NCBI GenBank assembly: GCA_037349105.1
Contig: JAYJMM010000041.1
Coordinates: 3,348,001 to 3,412,000, forward strand
Reading direction: 5' to 3'
DNA: 64,000 nucleotides
Source: Limnomonas spitsbergensis
Lineage: Eukaryota > Chlorophyta > Chlorophyceae > Chlamydomonadales
The number at the start of each line of letters is the position of its first letter. Positions within the stretch are counted from its first letter, which is position 1. The position numbers were made by a program, and so were the translations under genes. The notes under the pieces are model-generated. The model had not been told where the DNA came from. It saw only the letters and a list, made by a program, of their open reading frames with translations, and did no database searches. This document shows positions 11,512 to 22,282 of this stretch, in pieces.

Positions 11512-14500
11512 TTAAAACTCCCAGGAATCGGCGCACGGAATGCAAAAGTGCATGGCCCGTCCATGATCCGTTTCATGGTCTTTGAACATATGGATCTTGT
11601 CGGCCGGCGTGAACACGTCGCGTATCATGGATTGCGTCGCTATGTCGACCCATCGGTGCTCGATGTGTCCCCCAGTCCGCAAGACGAGATTGATAAAGTC
11701 TTGGACCTCCCACTGAAACCAGTGGTCCAAACTGCGCAGGGGGGATGGGGGGGGGGCGAGTTAAGGGTTTAGGGGTGGGAACGGAACGGAGGACAGGTTA
11801 ATGGCAGCGTCCTTGGTCCGCAAGACCAGATTGATGAAGTCTTGGACCTCCCACTGAAACCAGTGGTCCAAACTGCGCAGGGGGGGGGGGGGGGGGCGAA
11901 ACGGGTTCAGGGTTTAGGGGTGGGAACGGAAGGGAGGACACGTTAATGGCAGGGTCCTTGGTCCGCAAGACCAAGTGGATGAAGTCTTGGACCTCCCGCT
12001 GCAACCAGTGGTCCAAACTGCGCAGGGGGATGGGGGAGGGTCGTAAAAAACGGGGTTCGGAACGGAACGGAGCACAGATCAAGGCCGTGGTCCAGGCTGC
12101 GCAGAGGAATGGGGTTGGGAATGGAGCGGGGGTGGGGTAGAAGGAACATAGACTATGGCCGTGGTCCAAGCTGCGCAAGAGCGATGGCGGGGGGGGGGGG
12201 GGGCGGAACGGAGCACAGATCAAGACCGTGGTTGGAGCTGCGCAGGGGGGTGGGGTGGGGGCGGGAACGGGGTTGGGGGAGCGGAACGGAGCACAGATCA
12301 AGGCCCTGGTCCAAACTGTGCAGGGGGATGGGTGTGTGTGGGGGGGACGGAACGGGGGAGGAGGGGACGGAACGGAGCACAGATCAAGACCCTGGTCCAA
12401 ACTGTGCAGGGGGATGGGTGTGTGTGGGGGGGACGGAACGGGGGAGGAGGGGACGGAACGGAGCACAGATCAAGGCCGCGGTCCACACTGTGCAGGGGGA
12501 TGGGTGTGTGTGGGGGGGACGGAACGGGGGAGGAGGGGACGGAACGGGGGAGGAGGGGACGGAACGGAGCACAGATCAAGGCCCTGGTCCAAACTGTGCA
12601 GGGGGATGGGTGTGTGTGGGGTGGGACGGAACAGGGGAGGAGGGGACGGAACGGAGCACAGATCAAGGCCGTGGTCCAAACTGTGCAGGGGGATGGGTGT
12701 GTGTGGGGTGGGATGGAACAGGGGAGGAGGGGACGGAACGGAGCACAGATCAAGGCCCTGGTCCAAACTGTGCAGGGGGATGGGTGTGTGTGGGGTGGGA
12801 CGGAACAGGGGAGGAGGGGACGGAACGGAGCACAGATCAAGGCCCTGGTCCAAACTGTGCAGGGGGATGGGTGTGTGTGGGGGGGACGGAACGGGGGAGG
12901 AGGGGACGGAACGGAGCACAGATCAAGGCCGCGGTCCAAACTGTGCAGGGGGATGGGTGTGTGTGGGGGGGACGGAACAGGGGAGGAGGGGACGGAACGG
13001 AGCACAGATCAAGACCCTGGTCCAAACTGTGCAGGGGGATGGGTGTGTGTGGGGGGGACGGAACGGGGGAGGAGGGGACGGAACGGAGCACAGATCAAGG
13101 CCGCGGTCCAAACTGTGCAGGGGGATGGGTGTGTGTGGGGGGGACGGAACGGGGGAGAGGGGACGGAACGGGGGAGGAGGGGACGGAACGGGGGAGGAGG
13201 GGACGGAACGGAGCACAGATCAAGGCCGCGGTCCAAACTGTGCAGGGGGATGGGTGTGTGTGGGGTGGGACGGAACGGGGGAGGAGGGGACGGAACGGAG
13301 CACAGATCAAGGCCCTGGTCCAAACTGTGCAGGGGGATGGGTGTGTGTGGGGGGGACGGAACGGGAGAGGAGGGGACGGAACGGAGCACAGATCAAGGCC
13401 GCGGTCCAAACTGTGCAGGGGGATGGGTGTGTGTGGGGTGGGACGGAACAGGGGAGGAGGGGACGGAACGGAGCACAGATCAAGGCCCTGGTCCAAACTG
13501 TGCAGGGGGATGGGTGTGTGTGGGGTGGGACGGAACAGGGGAGGAGGGGACGGAACGGAGCACAGTCAAGGCCGTGGTCCAAACTGTGCAGGGGGATGGG
13601 TGTGTGTGGGGTGGGACGGAACGGGGGAGGAGGGGACGGAACGGAGCACAGATCAAGGCCCTGGTCCAAACTGTGCAGGGGGATGGGTGTGTGTGGGGGG
13701 GACGGAAAGGGGGAGAGGGGACGTAACGGGGGAGGAGGGGACGGAACGGGGGAGGAGGGGACGGAACGGAGCACAGATCAAGGCCCTGGTCCAAACTGTG
13801 CAGGAGGATGGGTGTGTGTGGGGTGGGACGGAACGGGGGAGGAGGGGACGGAACGGAGCACAGATCAAGGCCCTGGTCCAAACTGTGCAGGGGGATGGGT
13901 GTGTGTGGGGGGGACGGAACGGGGGAGGAGGGGACGGAACGGAGCACAGATCAAGGCCGCGGTCCAAACTGTGCAGGGGGATGGGTGTGTGTGGGTGGGA
14001 CGGAACGGGGGAGGAGGGGACGGAACGGAGCACAGATCAAGGCCGCGGTCCAAACTGTGCAGGGGGATGGGTGTGTGTGGGGTGGGACGGAACGGGGGAG
14101 GAGGGGACGGAACGGAGCACAGATCAAGGCCGTGGTCGGAGCTGCGCAAGGGTGTGGGGGTGTGTTGGGAACGTGGGGTGGGAATGGAACCGAACGCAGA
14201 TCAAGGCCGTGATCCAAGCTGCACAGGATAGGGGGAGTGGGGTTGGGAACGGAACATGACACATATTATGGCCGTGGTCCACGCTGCGTAGGGGGATGTG
14301 TGGGGGGGTGGGAACGAAGCAGGGAGTGGGAACGGAACGGAGAGCACAGATCAAGGCCGTGGTCCAAGCAGCGCATGTGTGTGGGGGTGGGAACAGAACA
14401 GGGGGATGGGACCAAAAGGGATCACAGATTATAGCAGGGTGCTTCAGCTACAATTCAGAAGCCTACCGCCTTTCTGCCTTACTGCAAACCCTGCTCTGCT

Positions 14501-17500
14501 GCTCTGAGTCAACAGCTGCAGTCCTGCCAAGCTTGCCATGCCATTACCGAGAAGGAAGGGAAGAGAAAGCAACCAGCGACTCTTTTACCGGCAACGAATC
14601 CTCCTTTTGCCAGGCCGCCTCGCAGCCGCCAATGGTCCGATAGGGACCAAACCTGGATCGGCCCATGGCTGGCGGGCAGAGCAGCAGGGCTGTACACAGA
14701 TGAGGCCTCTGGCCAGAGGCGGGAGTGTAGCTGACATGCAGCTGAGTCACGGGGTGGGGGGTGGGGGGACCGAAAGCAACCCTGTCAAGTGTCACTGGGA
14801 GGGTGCCTCTGCTGCAATCCACAGATGCATCATAGCCTGCCTGTCGTGGGGTCCGGGGTTGACACTCTCACATAGAAAGGAACAAGGGAACCACGCCCCC
14901 TTTGGGTATGGACAGGGAGGGCGGAAGGAAGGATAGGGATGGAGGGAGGAAAGCACGCCTCCCTTGGGAGGAAGGGAGGGGAGGGAGGGAGAAACCACGT
15001 CTCCCTAGGGGCTCGAAAGTAAAGTGAGAGAGGAAGGAGAGGGAGGGAGGGAGAAAAAACGCACGCCTCCCTTGGGAGGGAAGGAGGGAGGGAGGGACGG
15101 AGGAAACCGTGCCCCCCTTGGGGCTCGATAGTCAAGTGAGGAAGGAAGGAAAGGGAGGGAGGGTGGAAAGCACGCCTCCCTTGGGAGGAAGGGAGGGGAG
15201 GGAGGGAGAAACCACGCCCCCCTTGGGGCTCGAGAGTAGAGGGAAATGCGCAGCCTAGGGCCAAGGCCACAACCATGCCGTTACTGCAGAGCATAGCACG
15301 CACCTGAACATTTGATAGTTCCCAGAATACAACAGTCCGTCCCAGCCGAAAAATTCTGCATCCGCATCCGGTCTGTATGCGCCAGATTTTGTTTCGTAGA
15401 ATGTCCGCAAACCCCTGATGTCCCGCGGCCTGCAGTGGTTGAAGATGTCGCCCTTAACGTAGCCAAGGCCGGCGGTTGACGCATTCTCCGCTGTCACAAA
15501 CAGACCCTCCAGCTTGCCTCGGGTGGTCTTCAGTAAGGCAGAATCATAAATGTCAGTGGGTGAGTCTCGAAATGCTTTTGTTTTCGCCATCAGTGGTAAA
15601 GATATTTAAGAAGAGGACAGGAAGTAATAGACAGGAGGGGTGGGTGGGGCAGAAGCATGTAAAATGAAAATATAAGATGGAAGCCAACATAGCTTTTGCC
15701 TTTTCGATGGGAGGCACAGACAGAGGCACACATGGGTCGTCGTGAGACGGACATTCATGGACGGCATGGGAGAAGGACAGCTGTCTCCGAGATGCTTCAA
15801 TGCAACATCCTTTGTGTTGCAATATTCTTTTGGCTGGACTTAACAAGGTGTGGGGCCAGCCACCCAACCCAAAAAACTTGCATCGCAAACACGAAAAACA
15901 ATATGGAAAGATCTGACCGCGGATTCCCGGCCTCGATGATTCAAATCATGGACAGCAAGGCCTGAGAGTTCACCACAAACCGCCCCGTACAATTACAAAC
16001 GGAAACCACAAGCCGCCATAGCCTAACTAGCTAGCCTCCATCTTGTTTGGTAACAGTGCGGATGTGGCTACGGCCCTGAGCTGCGCTGTTCCCTCAACCT
16101 GCAGGTCCCTAGGGGGGGCGTAGTTTTCCTGACCCCTCTGCCCCCTGCCCTCCCCCTACCCCCCCGAAGGGGGTGAGGGAAGGGGGTGAGGGAAGGGAGT
16201 GAGGGAAGGGGGGAAGGGAAGGGGGGGGGCAAGGAGGGCGGGAGGGGGCTCTCATCGCTCACTAACCATCCAGTAAAGAGCAAGCTCGGGGAGGCCTTGA
16301 ATGTAGCTCCGACTCTCAAACCACGTCCCTTGGTTGTTTGTGAGTAAGATGCCCCTTTCCTTGACAAACGCCACCAAATCGTACGGAATGGGTGCCTTCA
16401 AGTAGGTGTCTGTGTCATACTGCAAGAGTGCAAGGACCCAGGACAAGCACAGGAATAAGGCAAGGCTAGCCAACGTTAATCATCAAAAACAGCATTTCTT
16501 TTTTTTGAATCAGCTATCGGTACATGTCAGCTACAAATACAGCTACAGCTACATGTCAGCTACACAAATCGTAAGTCCTGGTGCCTTCAAGTAGGTGTCT
16601 GTGTCATACTGCAAGAGTGCAAGGACCCAGGACAAGCACAGGAATAAGGTAAGGCTAGCCAACGTTAATCATCAAAAACAGCATTTCTTTTTTTTGAATC
16701 AGCTATCGGTACATGTCAGCTACAAATACAGCTACAGCTACATGTCAGCTACACAAATCGTAAGTCCTGGTGCCTTCAAGTAGGTATCTGTGTCATACTG
16801 CAAGAGTGCCCAGGACAAGCACAGGAAGAAGGGGGAGGGACTGAATAATCGAGGGATGACGTGAGGGAGGGAGGGAGGGAGGGATGTATGGATGGAGTCA
16901 TGGGCTCATAGCGGGCGGTAGGAATAATGGCCTATGACAAGCACAGGAATAAGGTAAGGCTGGTCACAAGTAATCATCGGAAACAGTGTATTGTGTGAAT
17001 CAGCTACACTTCAGCTACACTCCCGCCTCTGGCCGGCTATCCCATTTGTGGCCAGCCATGCAGCGTTGGCAACCAATCGTAGGCCGGTCCAGATTTGGTT
17101 CCAATCAAGCCCTCTGCGGTCGCGGGGCGGCCTGATAAAGGCGGACTGGTAGCCGAAAAAGAAACACTGAAGAGCAATCGCATAATGCAAGGAACAAGTC
17201 ATGCAAAACTCTCTCTCCTGCACACACACACACACACATATGAACTCAACAAAAGTACAGTTGTTCCACACTTCCATGGCAGCTCAGAAATCACTAGGAG
17301 ACACGCGAACAATACTCCAACCATCATAACATTTGTGTTGCAGCATGGATCAACGGCAGCTCCGAAACAACCAGCGTCTCTTTCTTCGGCTACGAAGCCG
17401 CTCCTTTGTCACACCGCCTCGCAGCTGCAAAAGGCCCGATTGGGACTGAACCTGGATCAGCCTACGACTGTTGGCTGGCCATAGATGGGGCCTCCGGACA

Positions 17501-19045
17501 GAGGCGGGAGTGTAGCAGAGATGCAGCTGAGTCAGGAGAAAAGAAACACTGGATACAACATACCTGAAATAGGTACTTGTAGCCCAGCTCCCTGGCAAAG
17601 GGGAAGCTGAAGGCCAGTCGCCAGTGGCCCATGAGCCGGTATTCGTTGGAAAATCCGGCACTCCAGGTAAACTGGTTTTCCAGATCCCCCAAGGGAGACA
17701 GCAATGGCTTCAAAGCAGCAGAGGTAGGAAGAAGGGATTGGACTCTCTCAGTGTGTGTGTGTGGGGGGGGGGACACAAGCATGACACAGCCCAGGGTCCG
17801 CCCAAGCGCCTTTGGGATGCCGCCAGGCGGTCCTTACAGGACTGATTGGGATAGAACCAAGACTGGCCTACAGTTGGTGGCTTAGAGCGGATTCACACCT
17901 GGCTGGTTTCGCTGAGTTTGGCCGGTTAGGGCACCTTGGTTTCGCACGGTTTCGCAACCTGGGGTCCGACCCCCAGTTTCAGTTCGGTTGGTTTCGCATT
18001 GGTTTGTTTTCGCCAAACTGAGCTCCCCGCAAGAGGGCTTTCTGACGCCGAACCAACCAACCAAAACGGCGAACTGAACTAGGTGTGAATTGGCTCTTAC
18101 GCAGAATTGGCTCTTAGCTTGCTGCTCCAAGCCCTGCCATCCATACGATGGGTTGTAGGTGAAGCGTAGCTAGCTGAAGTATCCTAGAATAAAGAGTGTC
18201 GTGACCTGAGAGCGAAAAAACACCAAAGCCCAACTTGCTGGATGGTAAGTGACATCAAGATATCTCTGAATCCAAGTTTCGATCGCCATGCCATACCATG
18301 CAATACCGGAATGCAAGAGGGCATACACACATACTTTAAGTTCAAGCCAAAGAATACATACACGCATGGTTGGACAGGTCACACACACGCATACATGCAT
18401 GTGCAGGGATGTAAACACACACAAATGTGAAGTGTTGCTGTGAAGTTTTGTGTCAGCATGGATGTGCACAAGCAAACTTGGACAGGGATGCACCCCTCCC
18501 ACTGCACCCACGCACGCAATCACAGATCCTAACAGATCCACGGCGGTTGGCCTTGCATGGGGAACATACAGAATCCTACCTACCATATGTCTGAGGCTCT
18601 CAGGTCGAATCCATTTAGGGATCTTAAACGATTTGTCGTCTTCGACATCCAGGAGCATGACGTATAGGTTGGGGACTGCGCGGATCCATGGCTGGCCTAC
18701 GATGCCCTGCATATGCTCTGGCTTCACGAAGAGGAACAGATCTGCTTTAGTATGAAGCTGCAGATTCTCCTTGATCAGACGCATTGAGCACTTGAAGCAG
18801 GGGCCGTATTTGGGCTCGTTGATCTCCTGAGAGTAGAGTAGCATCACTGCCAGCCGGTCTGACGTCATGCTCTTGGTGATGTTTTTCTCAGCCATAAGCC
18901 TCGTGGCTACCTCGACGGATTTTTCAACATTGTAGTACTCGAGGTAATGATCTACCGGGTGGGGCCCAAATGAAATTGAAGCAGTCAATTGGAGGAATAG
19001 GATCAATATGACCAGCATCGGGGCATGTGGGGTGATGCATTTCAT
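11512..19045 (-). CDS. Putative secretory-pathway glycosyltransferase (GT15/mannosyltransferase-like), 5 exons
   Basis: Exons (minus strand): A 19045-18584, B 17671-17564, C 16419-16267, D about 15527-15304, E 11731-11512, giving about 388 residues. Exon boundaries agree in phase. The start at 19045 is chosen because MKCITPHAPMLVILILFL is a good signal peptide or anchor. Exon B has NEYRLMGHWRLAF, like the Y-x-M-x-R-[FW] motif of KRE2/MNT1 alpha-1,2-mannosyltransferases. Exon C opens with YDTDTYLKAPIPYDL, holding the DxD metal/nucleotide-sugar motif (residues 192-194). Exon D has FFGWDGLLYSGNYQMF, and exon E has GGHIEHRWVDIATQSMI, matching the RWGDA-type block. It probably transfers a sugar in the ER or Golgi; donor and acceptor are unknown. 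The exon D start is uncertain (15527, or upstream to about 15575). Introns hold SINE-like repeats and arrays. Confidence 0.72.
11790..14430. repeat. 86-88-bp minisatellite made of copies of the exon E 3' splice site
   Basis: About 20 near-identical units (12290-14130), some carrying an extra 17-bp GGGACGGAACGGGGGAGGA step, are flanked on both sides by about nine more divergent units (11790-12290 and 14130-14430). Read on the minus strand, every unit has a pyrimidine-rich tract, then CTGCACAG, then TTTGGACC. The true acceptor of glycosyltransferase exon E at 11732 reads CTGCGCAG then TTTGGACCACTGG. The divergent units nearest exon E also copy its first 60 or so coding bases. The array therefore grew from the splice acceptor and fills most of the last intron. 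Confidence 0.85.
14575..14755 (-). repeat. SINE-like repeat family 2 copy
   Basis: Matches, in reverse, the copies at 16991-17170, 58131-58305 and 58805-58990. Shared landmarks are GCCTCTGGCC, CATTTGTGGCC-like text, a GGTCCAGGTTTGGTCCC-like core and GGGGCGGCCTG. It lies in the last intron of the glycosyltransferase gene. Confidence 0.6.
14870..15243. repeat. Purine-rich tandem repeat with short palindromes
   Basis: Three to four imperfect copies of a roughly 110-125-bp unit containing GGGAGGGAGGGAGAAACC and the partly palindromic CGCCTCCCTTGGGAGG. Strong strand bias (purines on plus). Intronic, between exons D and E of the glycosyltransferase gene. Confidence 0.7.
15828..15885 (+). repeat. 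Dispersed repeat (GGACTTAACAAGGTGTG family)
   Basis: GGACTTAACAAGGTGTGGGG and CAGCCACCCAACCC here resemble 36595-36675 and 53752-53830. Three copies in the window support a dispersed family; its class is unknown. Confidence 0.5.
16049..16131 (+). repeat. SINE-like repeat family 1 copy
   Basis: Contains GGATGTGGCTACGGCC, GCTGCGCTGTT and GGGGCGTAGTTTTC, the landmarks of a roughly 90-bp family. Better copies lie at 53355-53446 and 39304-39386. Intronic in the glycosyltransferase gene. Confidence 0.6.
16135..16250. repeat. Low-complexity purine-rich tract
   Basis: Repeats of GGGTGAGGGAAGGG follow a C-rich run near 16137-16165. It sits just downstream of exon C (minus strand), inside the intron. 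Confidence 0.6.
16388..16830. repeat. 189-bp triplication carrying the exon C acceptor and DxD codons
   Basis: The block with GGTGCCTTCAAGTAGGTGTC and the GCAAGAGTGCAAGGACCCAG context occurs at about 16390, 16579 and 16768 (the third is shorter and varies slightly). On the minus strand each copy contains a 3' splice site CTTGCAG followed by TATGACACAGACACCTAC or its variant, encoding YDTDTYLK. Only the copy at 16419 continues into a full exon. The two upstream copies are decoy acceptors plus exon starts. The units also contain ACATGTCAGCTACA repeats related to SINE-like family 2. Confidence 0.88.
16991..17170 (+). repeat. SINE-like repeat family 2 copy
   Basis: Contains TGAATCAGCTACACTTCAGC, CCCGCCTCTGGCC, CATTTGTGGCCAGCCATG, GGTCCAGATTTGGTTCCAAT and GGGGCGGCCTGAT, ending in AAGAAACACTGA. 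GGTTCCAATC resembles a pol III B box. Intron between glycosyltransferase exons B and C. Confidence 0.65.
17368..17552 (-). repeat. SINE-like repeat family 2 copy
   Basis: The same family as 16991-17170 in reverse: CACACCGCCTCGCAGCTGC, CCTGGATCAGCCTACGAC, GGAGTGTAGCAGAGATGCAG. It ends about 10 bp from the exon B donor (17563). A further partial copy in the same orientation lies at about 17818-17884. Confidence 0.65.
17890..18583. other. Glycosyltransferase intron A-B remainder
   Basis: No exon seen. It holds a short inverted pair around 17885-18110 (GGATTCACACCTGGCTGG-like text against AGGTGTGAATTGGC, with GGTTTCGC-rich arms), possibly a small terminal-inverted-repeat element. Near 18300-18450 are CACACACGCATACATGCATG-like runs. 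CA repeats at 17222-17240 and a GT/G run at 17750-17772 lie nearby. Confidence 0.45.
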
Positions 19046-19156
19046 AGCTGCACGTAGTAAGTCCACTTTTCCCGTGTGCAGTGGAACGGAACGTAAGGGA
19101 CGACAGGGGGGTAAATGTGTATGTATGTAGATAGATGACGGAGTCAAAAAGCTGTT

Positions 19157-20312
19157 ATTACAAGCGTCGTCAGTAGCCCAAGTGCTCCATATTTTGACGA
19201 GGGCTTTCAGGGGTTGGTGGACGAGGTCATAGCGCATTTAGGGTGCACTGCGTCCCCGAGGCAATCATCGCGTCAGGCTTGGCCTGTGTTGGAGGGATAC
19301 GTGGCATCACACTTTTTGTGCGAGCCGAACTCTTCTTTCTTCTTGACCGTCACTTCTGTGTGTATCTTGCCGACGTTCGGTGACTAGTTACGAACGTCGT
19401 CAGTAGCCCAAGTGCCTCAGATTTTGGAGAGGGCTTTCAGGGTTTGTCGGAAGAGGTCATAGCGTTTTCAGGGTAAACTGCGTCCCCGAGGCAGACTGTC
19501 GGACGTTACGTCAGGGACACGTGACAACACACTTTTGTGCCACTCGAACTCTTGTTTCATCCTGACCGTTCCTTCTTTGTTACGAACGTCGTCAGTAGCC
19601 CAAGTGCCTCAGATTTTGGAGAGGGCTTTCAGGGTTTGCTGGATGAGGTCATAGCGATTCTAGGGTCAACTGCGCCCCCGAGGCGCGCGCAGTCGGACGT
19701 GACGTCAGGGACGCGTGACATCACACTTTTTGTGCCAGCAGTCGAACTCTTGTTTCATCTTGCCCGTTCCTTCTTTGTTTGTCTTGCCTACGTTCGGTGA
19801 CCTAGTTACGAACGTCATCAGTAGCCCAAATGCCCCAGATTTTGAGGAGGGCTTTCAGGGTTTGTCGGAAGAGGTCATAGTGCTTGTAGGGTCGACTGCG
19901 TCTCCGAGGCAGACATCGCGTCAGGGCTGTCCCGTCTTGGAGGGACACGTGACATCACACTTTTGATGTCAGCCGAACTCTTGTTTCATCTTGACCGTTC
20001 CTTCTTTGTTTGTCTTGCCTACGTTCGGTGACCTAGTTACGAACGTCGTCAGTAGCCCAGATGCCTCAGATTTTGACGAGGGCTTTCAGGGTTTGCTGGG
20101 TGAGGTCATAGCGCTTTTAGGGTCAACTGCGTCCCCGAGGCGCGCGCAGTCGGACGTGACGTACTACTGACGTCAGGGACACGTGACATCACATTTTTGC
20201 TCCAGTCGAACTCTTGTTTCATCCTGACCGTTCCTTCTTTGTTTGTCTTGCCTACGTTCGGTGACCTAGTTACGAACGTCGTCAGTAGCCCAAGTGCCTC
20301 AGATTTTGGAGG
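19157..20312 (+). repeat. About 220-bp satellite, forward-oriented block (5 units)
   Basis: Each unit contains ACGAACGTCGTCAGTAGCCC, GAGGGCTTTCAGGGTTTG, GAGGTCATAGCGC, CTGCGTCCCCGAGGC, GGACGTGACGTCAGGGACAC and TTGTTTCATCTTGACCG. The GTCATAGCG marker recurs at about 19228, 19456, 19647, 19873 and 20102 (spacing 191-229). Units contain TGACGTCA-like and CACGTGAC-like palindromic cores, reminiscent of bZIP and bHLH sites. The block begins about 110 bp upstream of the glycosyltransferase start, in its promoter region. Confidence 0.9.
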
Positions 20313-22282
20313 ATCTAGGTCACCGAACGTAGGCAAGTCAAACAAAGAAGGAACGGGCAAGATAGATGAAACAAGAGTTCGGCTCGCACACAAAGTGTGA
20401 TGTCACGTGTCCCTGACGTCACGTCCGACTGCCTGCCTCGGGGACGCAGTTTACCCTTAAATCGCTATGACCTCACCCAGCAAACCCTGAAAGCCCTCGT
20501 CAAATTCTGAGGCATTTGGGCTACTGACGACGTTCGTAACTAGGTCACCGAACGTAGGCAAGACAAACAAAGAAGGAACGGTCAGGATCAAACAAGAGTT
20601 CGACTGGCGCAAAAAGTGTGATGTCACGTGTCCCTGACGTCACGTCCGACTGCCTGCCTCGGGGACGCAGTTCACCCTAAAAGCGCTATGACCTCACCCA
20701 ACAAACCCTGAAAGCCCTCCTCAAAATCTGGAGCACTTGGGCTACTGACGACGTTCGTAACTAGTCACCGAACGTACGCAAGACAAACGAAGAAGGAACG
20801 GTCAAGATGAAACAAGTGTTCGACTGGCACAAAAAGTGTGATGTCACGTGTCCGTCCCTGACGTCACGTCCGACAGTCTGCCTCGGGGACGCAGTTGACC
20901 CTAGAATCGCTATGACCTCACCCAGCAAACCCTGAAAGCCCTCTCCAAAATTTGGAGCACTTGGGCTATTGACGACGTTCGTAACTAGGATGTCGAACGT
21001 AGGCCAGACAAACAAAGAAGGAACGGTCAAGATTAAACAAGTGTTCGGCTGGCACAAACATGTGATGTCACGTGTCCCTGACGTCACGTCCGACTGCCTG
21101 CCTCGGGGACGCAGTTTACCCTAAAAGCGCTATGACCTCATCCAGCAAACCCTGAAAGCCCTCTCCAAAATCTGGGGCATTTGGGCTACTGACAACGTTC
21201 GTAACTAGGTCACCGAACGTAGGCAAGACAAACAAAGAAGGAACGGTCAAGATGAAACAAGTGTTCGACTGGCACAAAAGTGTGTTGTCACGTGTCCCTG
21301 ACGTAACGTCCGACAGTCTGCCTCGGGGACGCAGTTAACCCTGAAAGCGCTATGACCTCTTCCGCCAAACCCTGAAAGCCCTCGTCAAAATCTGAGGCAC
21401 TTGGGCTACTGACGACGTTCGTAACAAAGAAGGAACGGTCAGGATGAAACAAGAGTTCGACTGGAGCAAAAAGTTTGATATCACGTGTCCCTGACGTCAA
21501 GTCCGACTGCCTGCCTCGGGGACGCAGTTTACCCTGAAAACGCTATGACCTCTTCCGACAAACCCTGAAAGCCCTCCTCAAAATCAGAGGCATTTGGGCT
21601 ACTGACGACGTTCGTAACTAGGTCACCGAACGTAGGCAAGACAAACAAAGAAGGAACGGTCAGGATGAAACAAGAGTTCGACTGGCACAAAAAGTGTGAT
21701 ATCACGTGTCCCTGGCGTCACGTCCGACTGCCTGCCTCGGGGACGCAGTTTACCCTGAACACGCTATGACCTCTTCCGCCAAACCCTGAAAGCCCTCCTC
21801 AAAATCTGAGGCATCTGGGCTACTGAAGACGTTCGTAACTAGGTCACCGAACGTAGGCAAGACAAACAAAGAAGGAACGGTCAGGATGAAACAAGAGTTC
21901 GACTGGAGCAAAAAGTGTGATGTCAGGTGTCCCCGACGTCACGTCCGACTGCGCGCGCCTCGGGGACGCAGTTGACCCTAAAAGCGCTATGACCTCACCC
22001 AGCAAACCCTGAAAGCCCTCGTCAAAATCTGAGGCATCTGGGCTACTGACGACGTTCGTAACTAGGTCACCGAACGTAGGCAAGACAAACAAAGAAGGAA
22101 TGGTCAGGATGAAACAAGAGTTCGACTGGAGCAAAAAATGTGATGTCACGTGTCCCTGACGTCACGTCCGACTGCCTGCCTCGGGGATGCAGTTTACCCT
22201 AAAAGCGCTATGACCTCACCCAACAAACCCTGAAAGCCCTCGCCAAAATCTGAGGCATTTGGGCTACTGACGACGTTCGTAA
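20313..22282 (-). repeat. About 220-bp satellite, inverted block (9 units)
   Basis: The same unit in opposite orientation: the marker CGCTATGACCTC recurs at about 20463, 20685, 20909, 21129, 21349, 21542, 21767, 21986 and 22206. The switch occurs near 20313, where a forward unit stops after GATTTTGGAGGA and is joined to the reverse unit end CTAGGTCACCGAACGTAGGC. The two blocks make a large imperfect inverted repeat with arms over 1 kb. No ORF in the unit is conserved enough to be a gene. Confidence 0.9.

Noticed and set aside
12109..14259. Long overlapping ORFs (up to about 700 codons) in all forward frames
   Set aside because: They are produced by the repeat units, which contain no stops in any frame; codons follow the DNA repeat and not a protein family. 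The region is an intron of the minus-strand gene.
19046..19237. N-terminal extension of the glycosyltransferase to 19237
   Set aside because: The extra 64 residues overlap the first satellite unit and would place the signal peptide internally. The start at 19045 is preferred.
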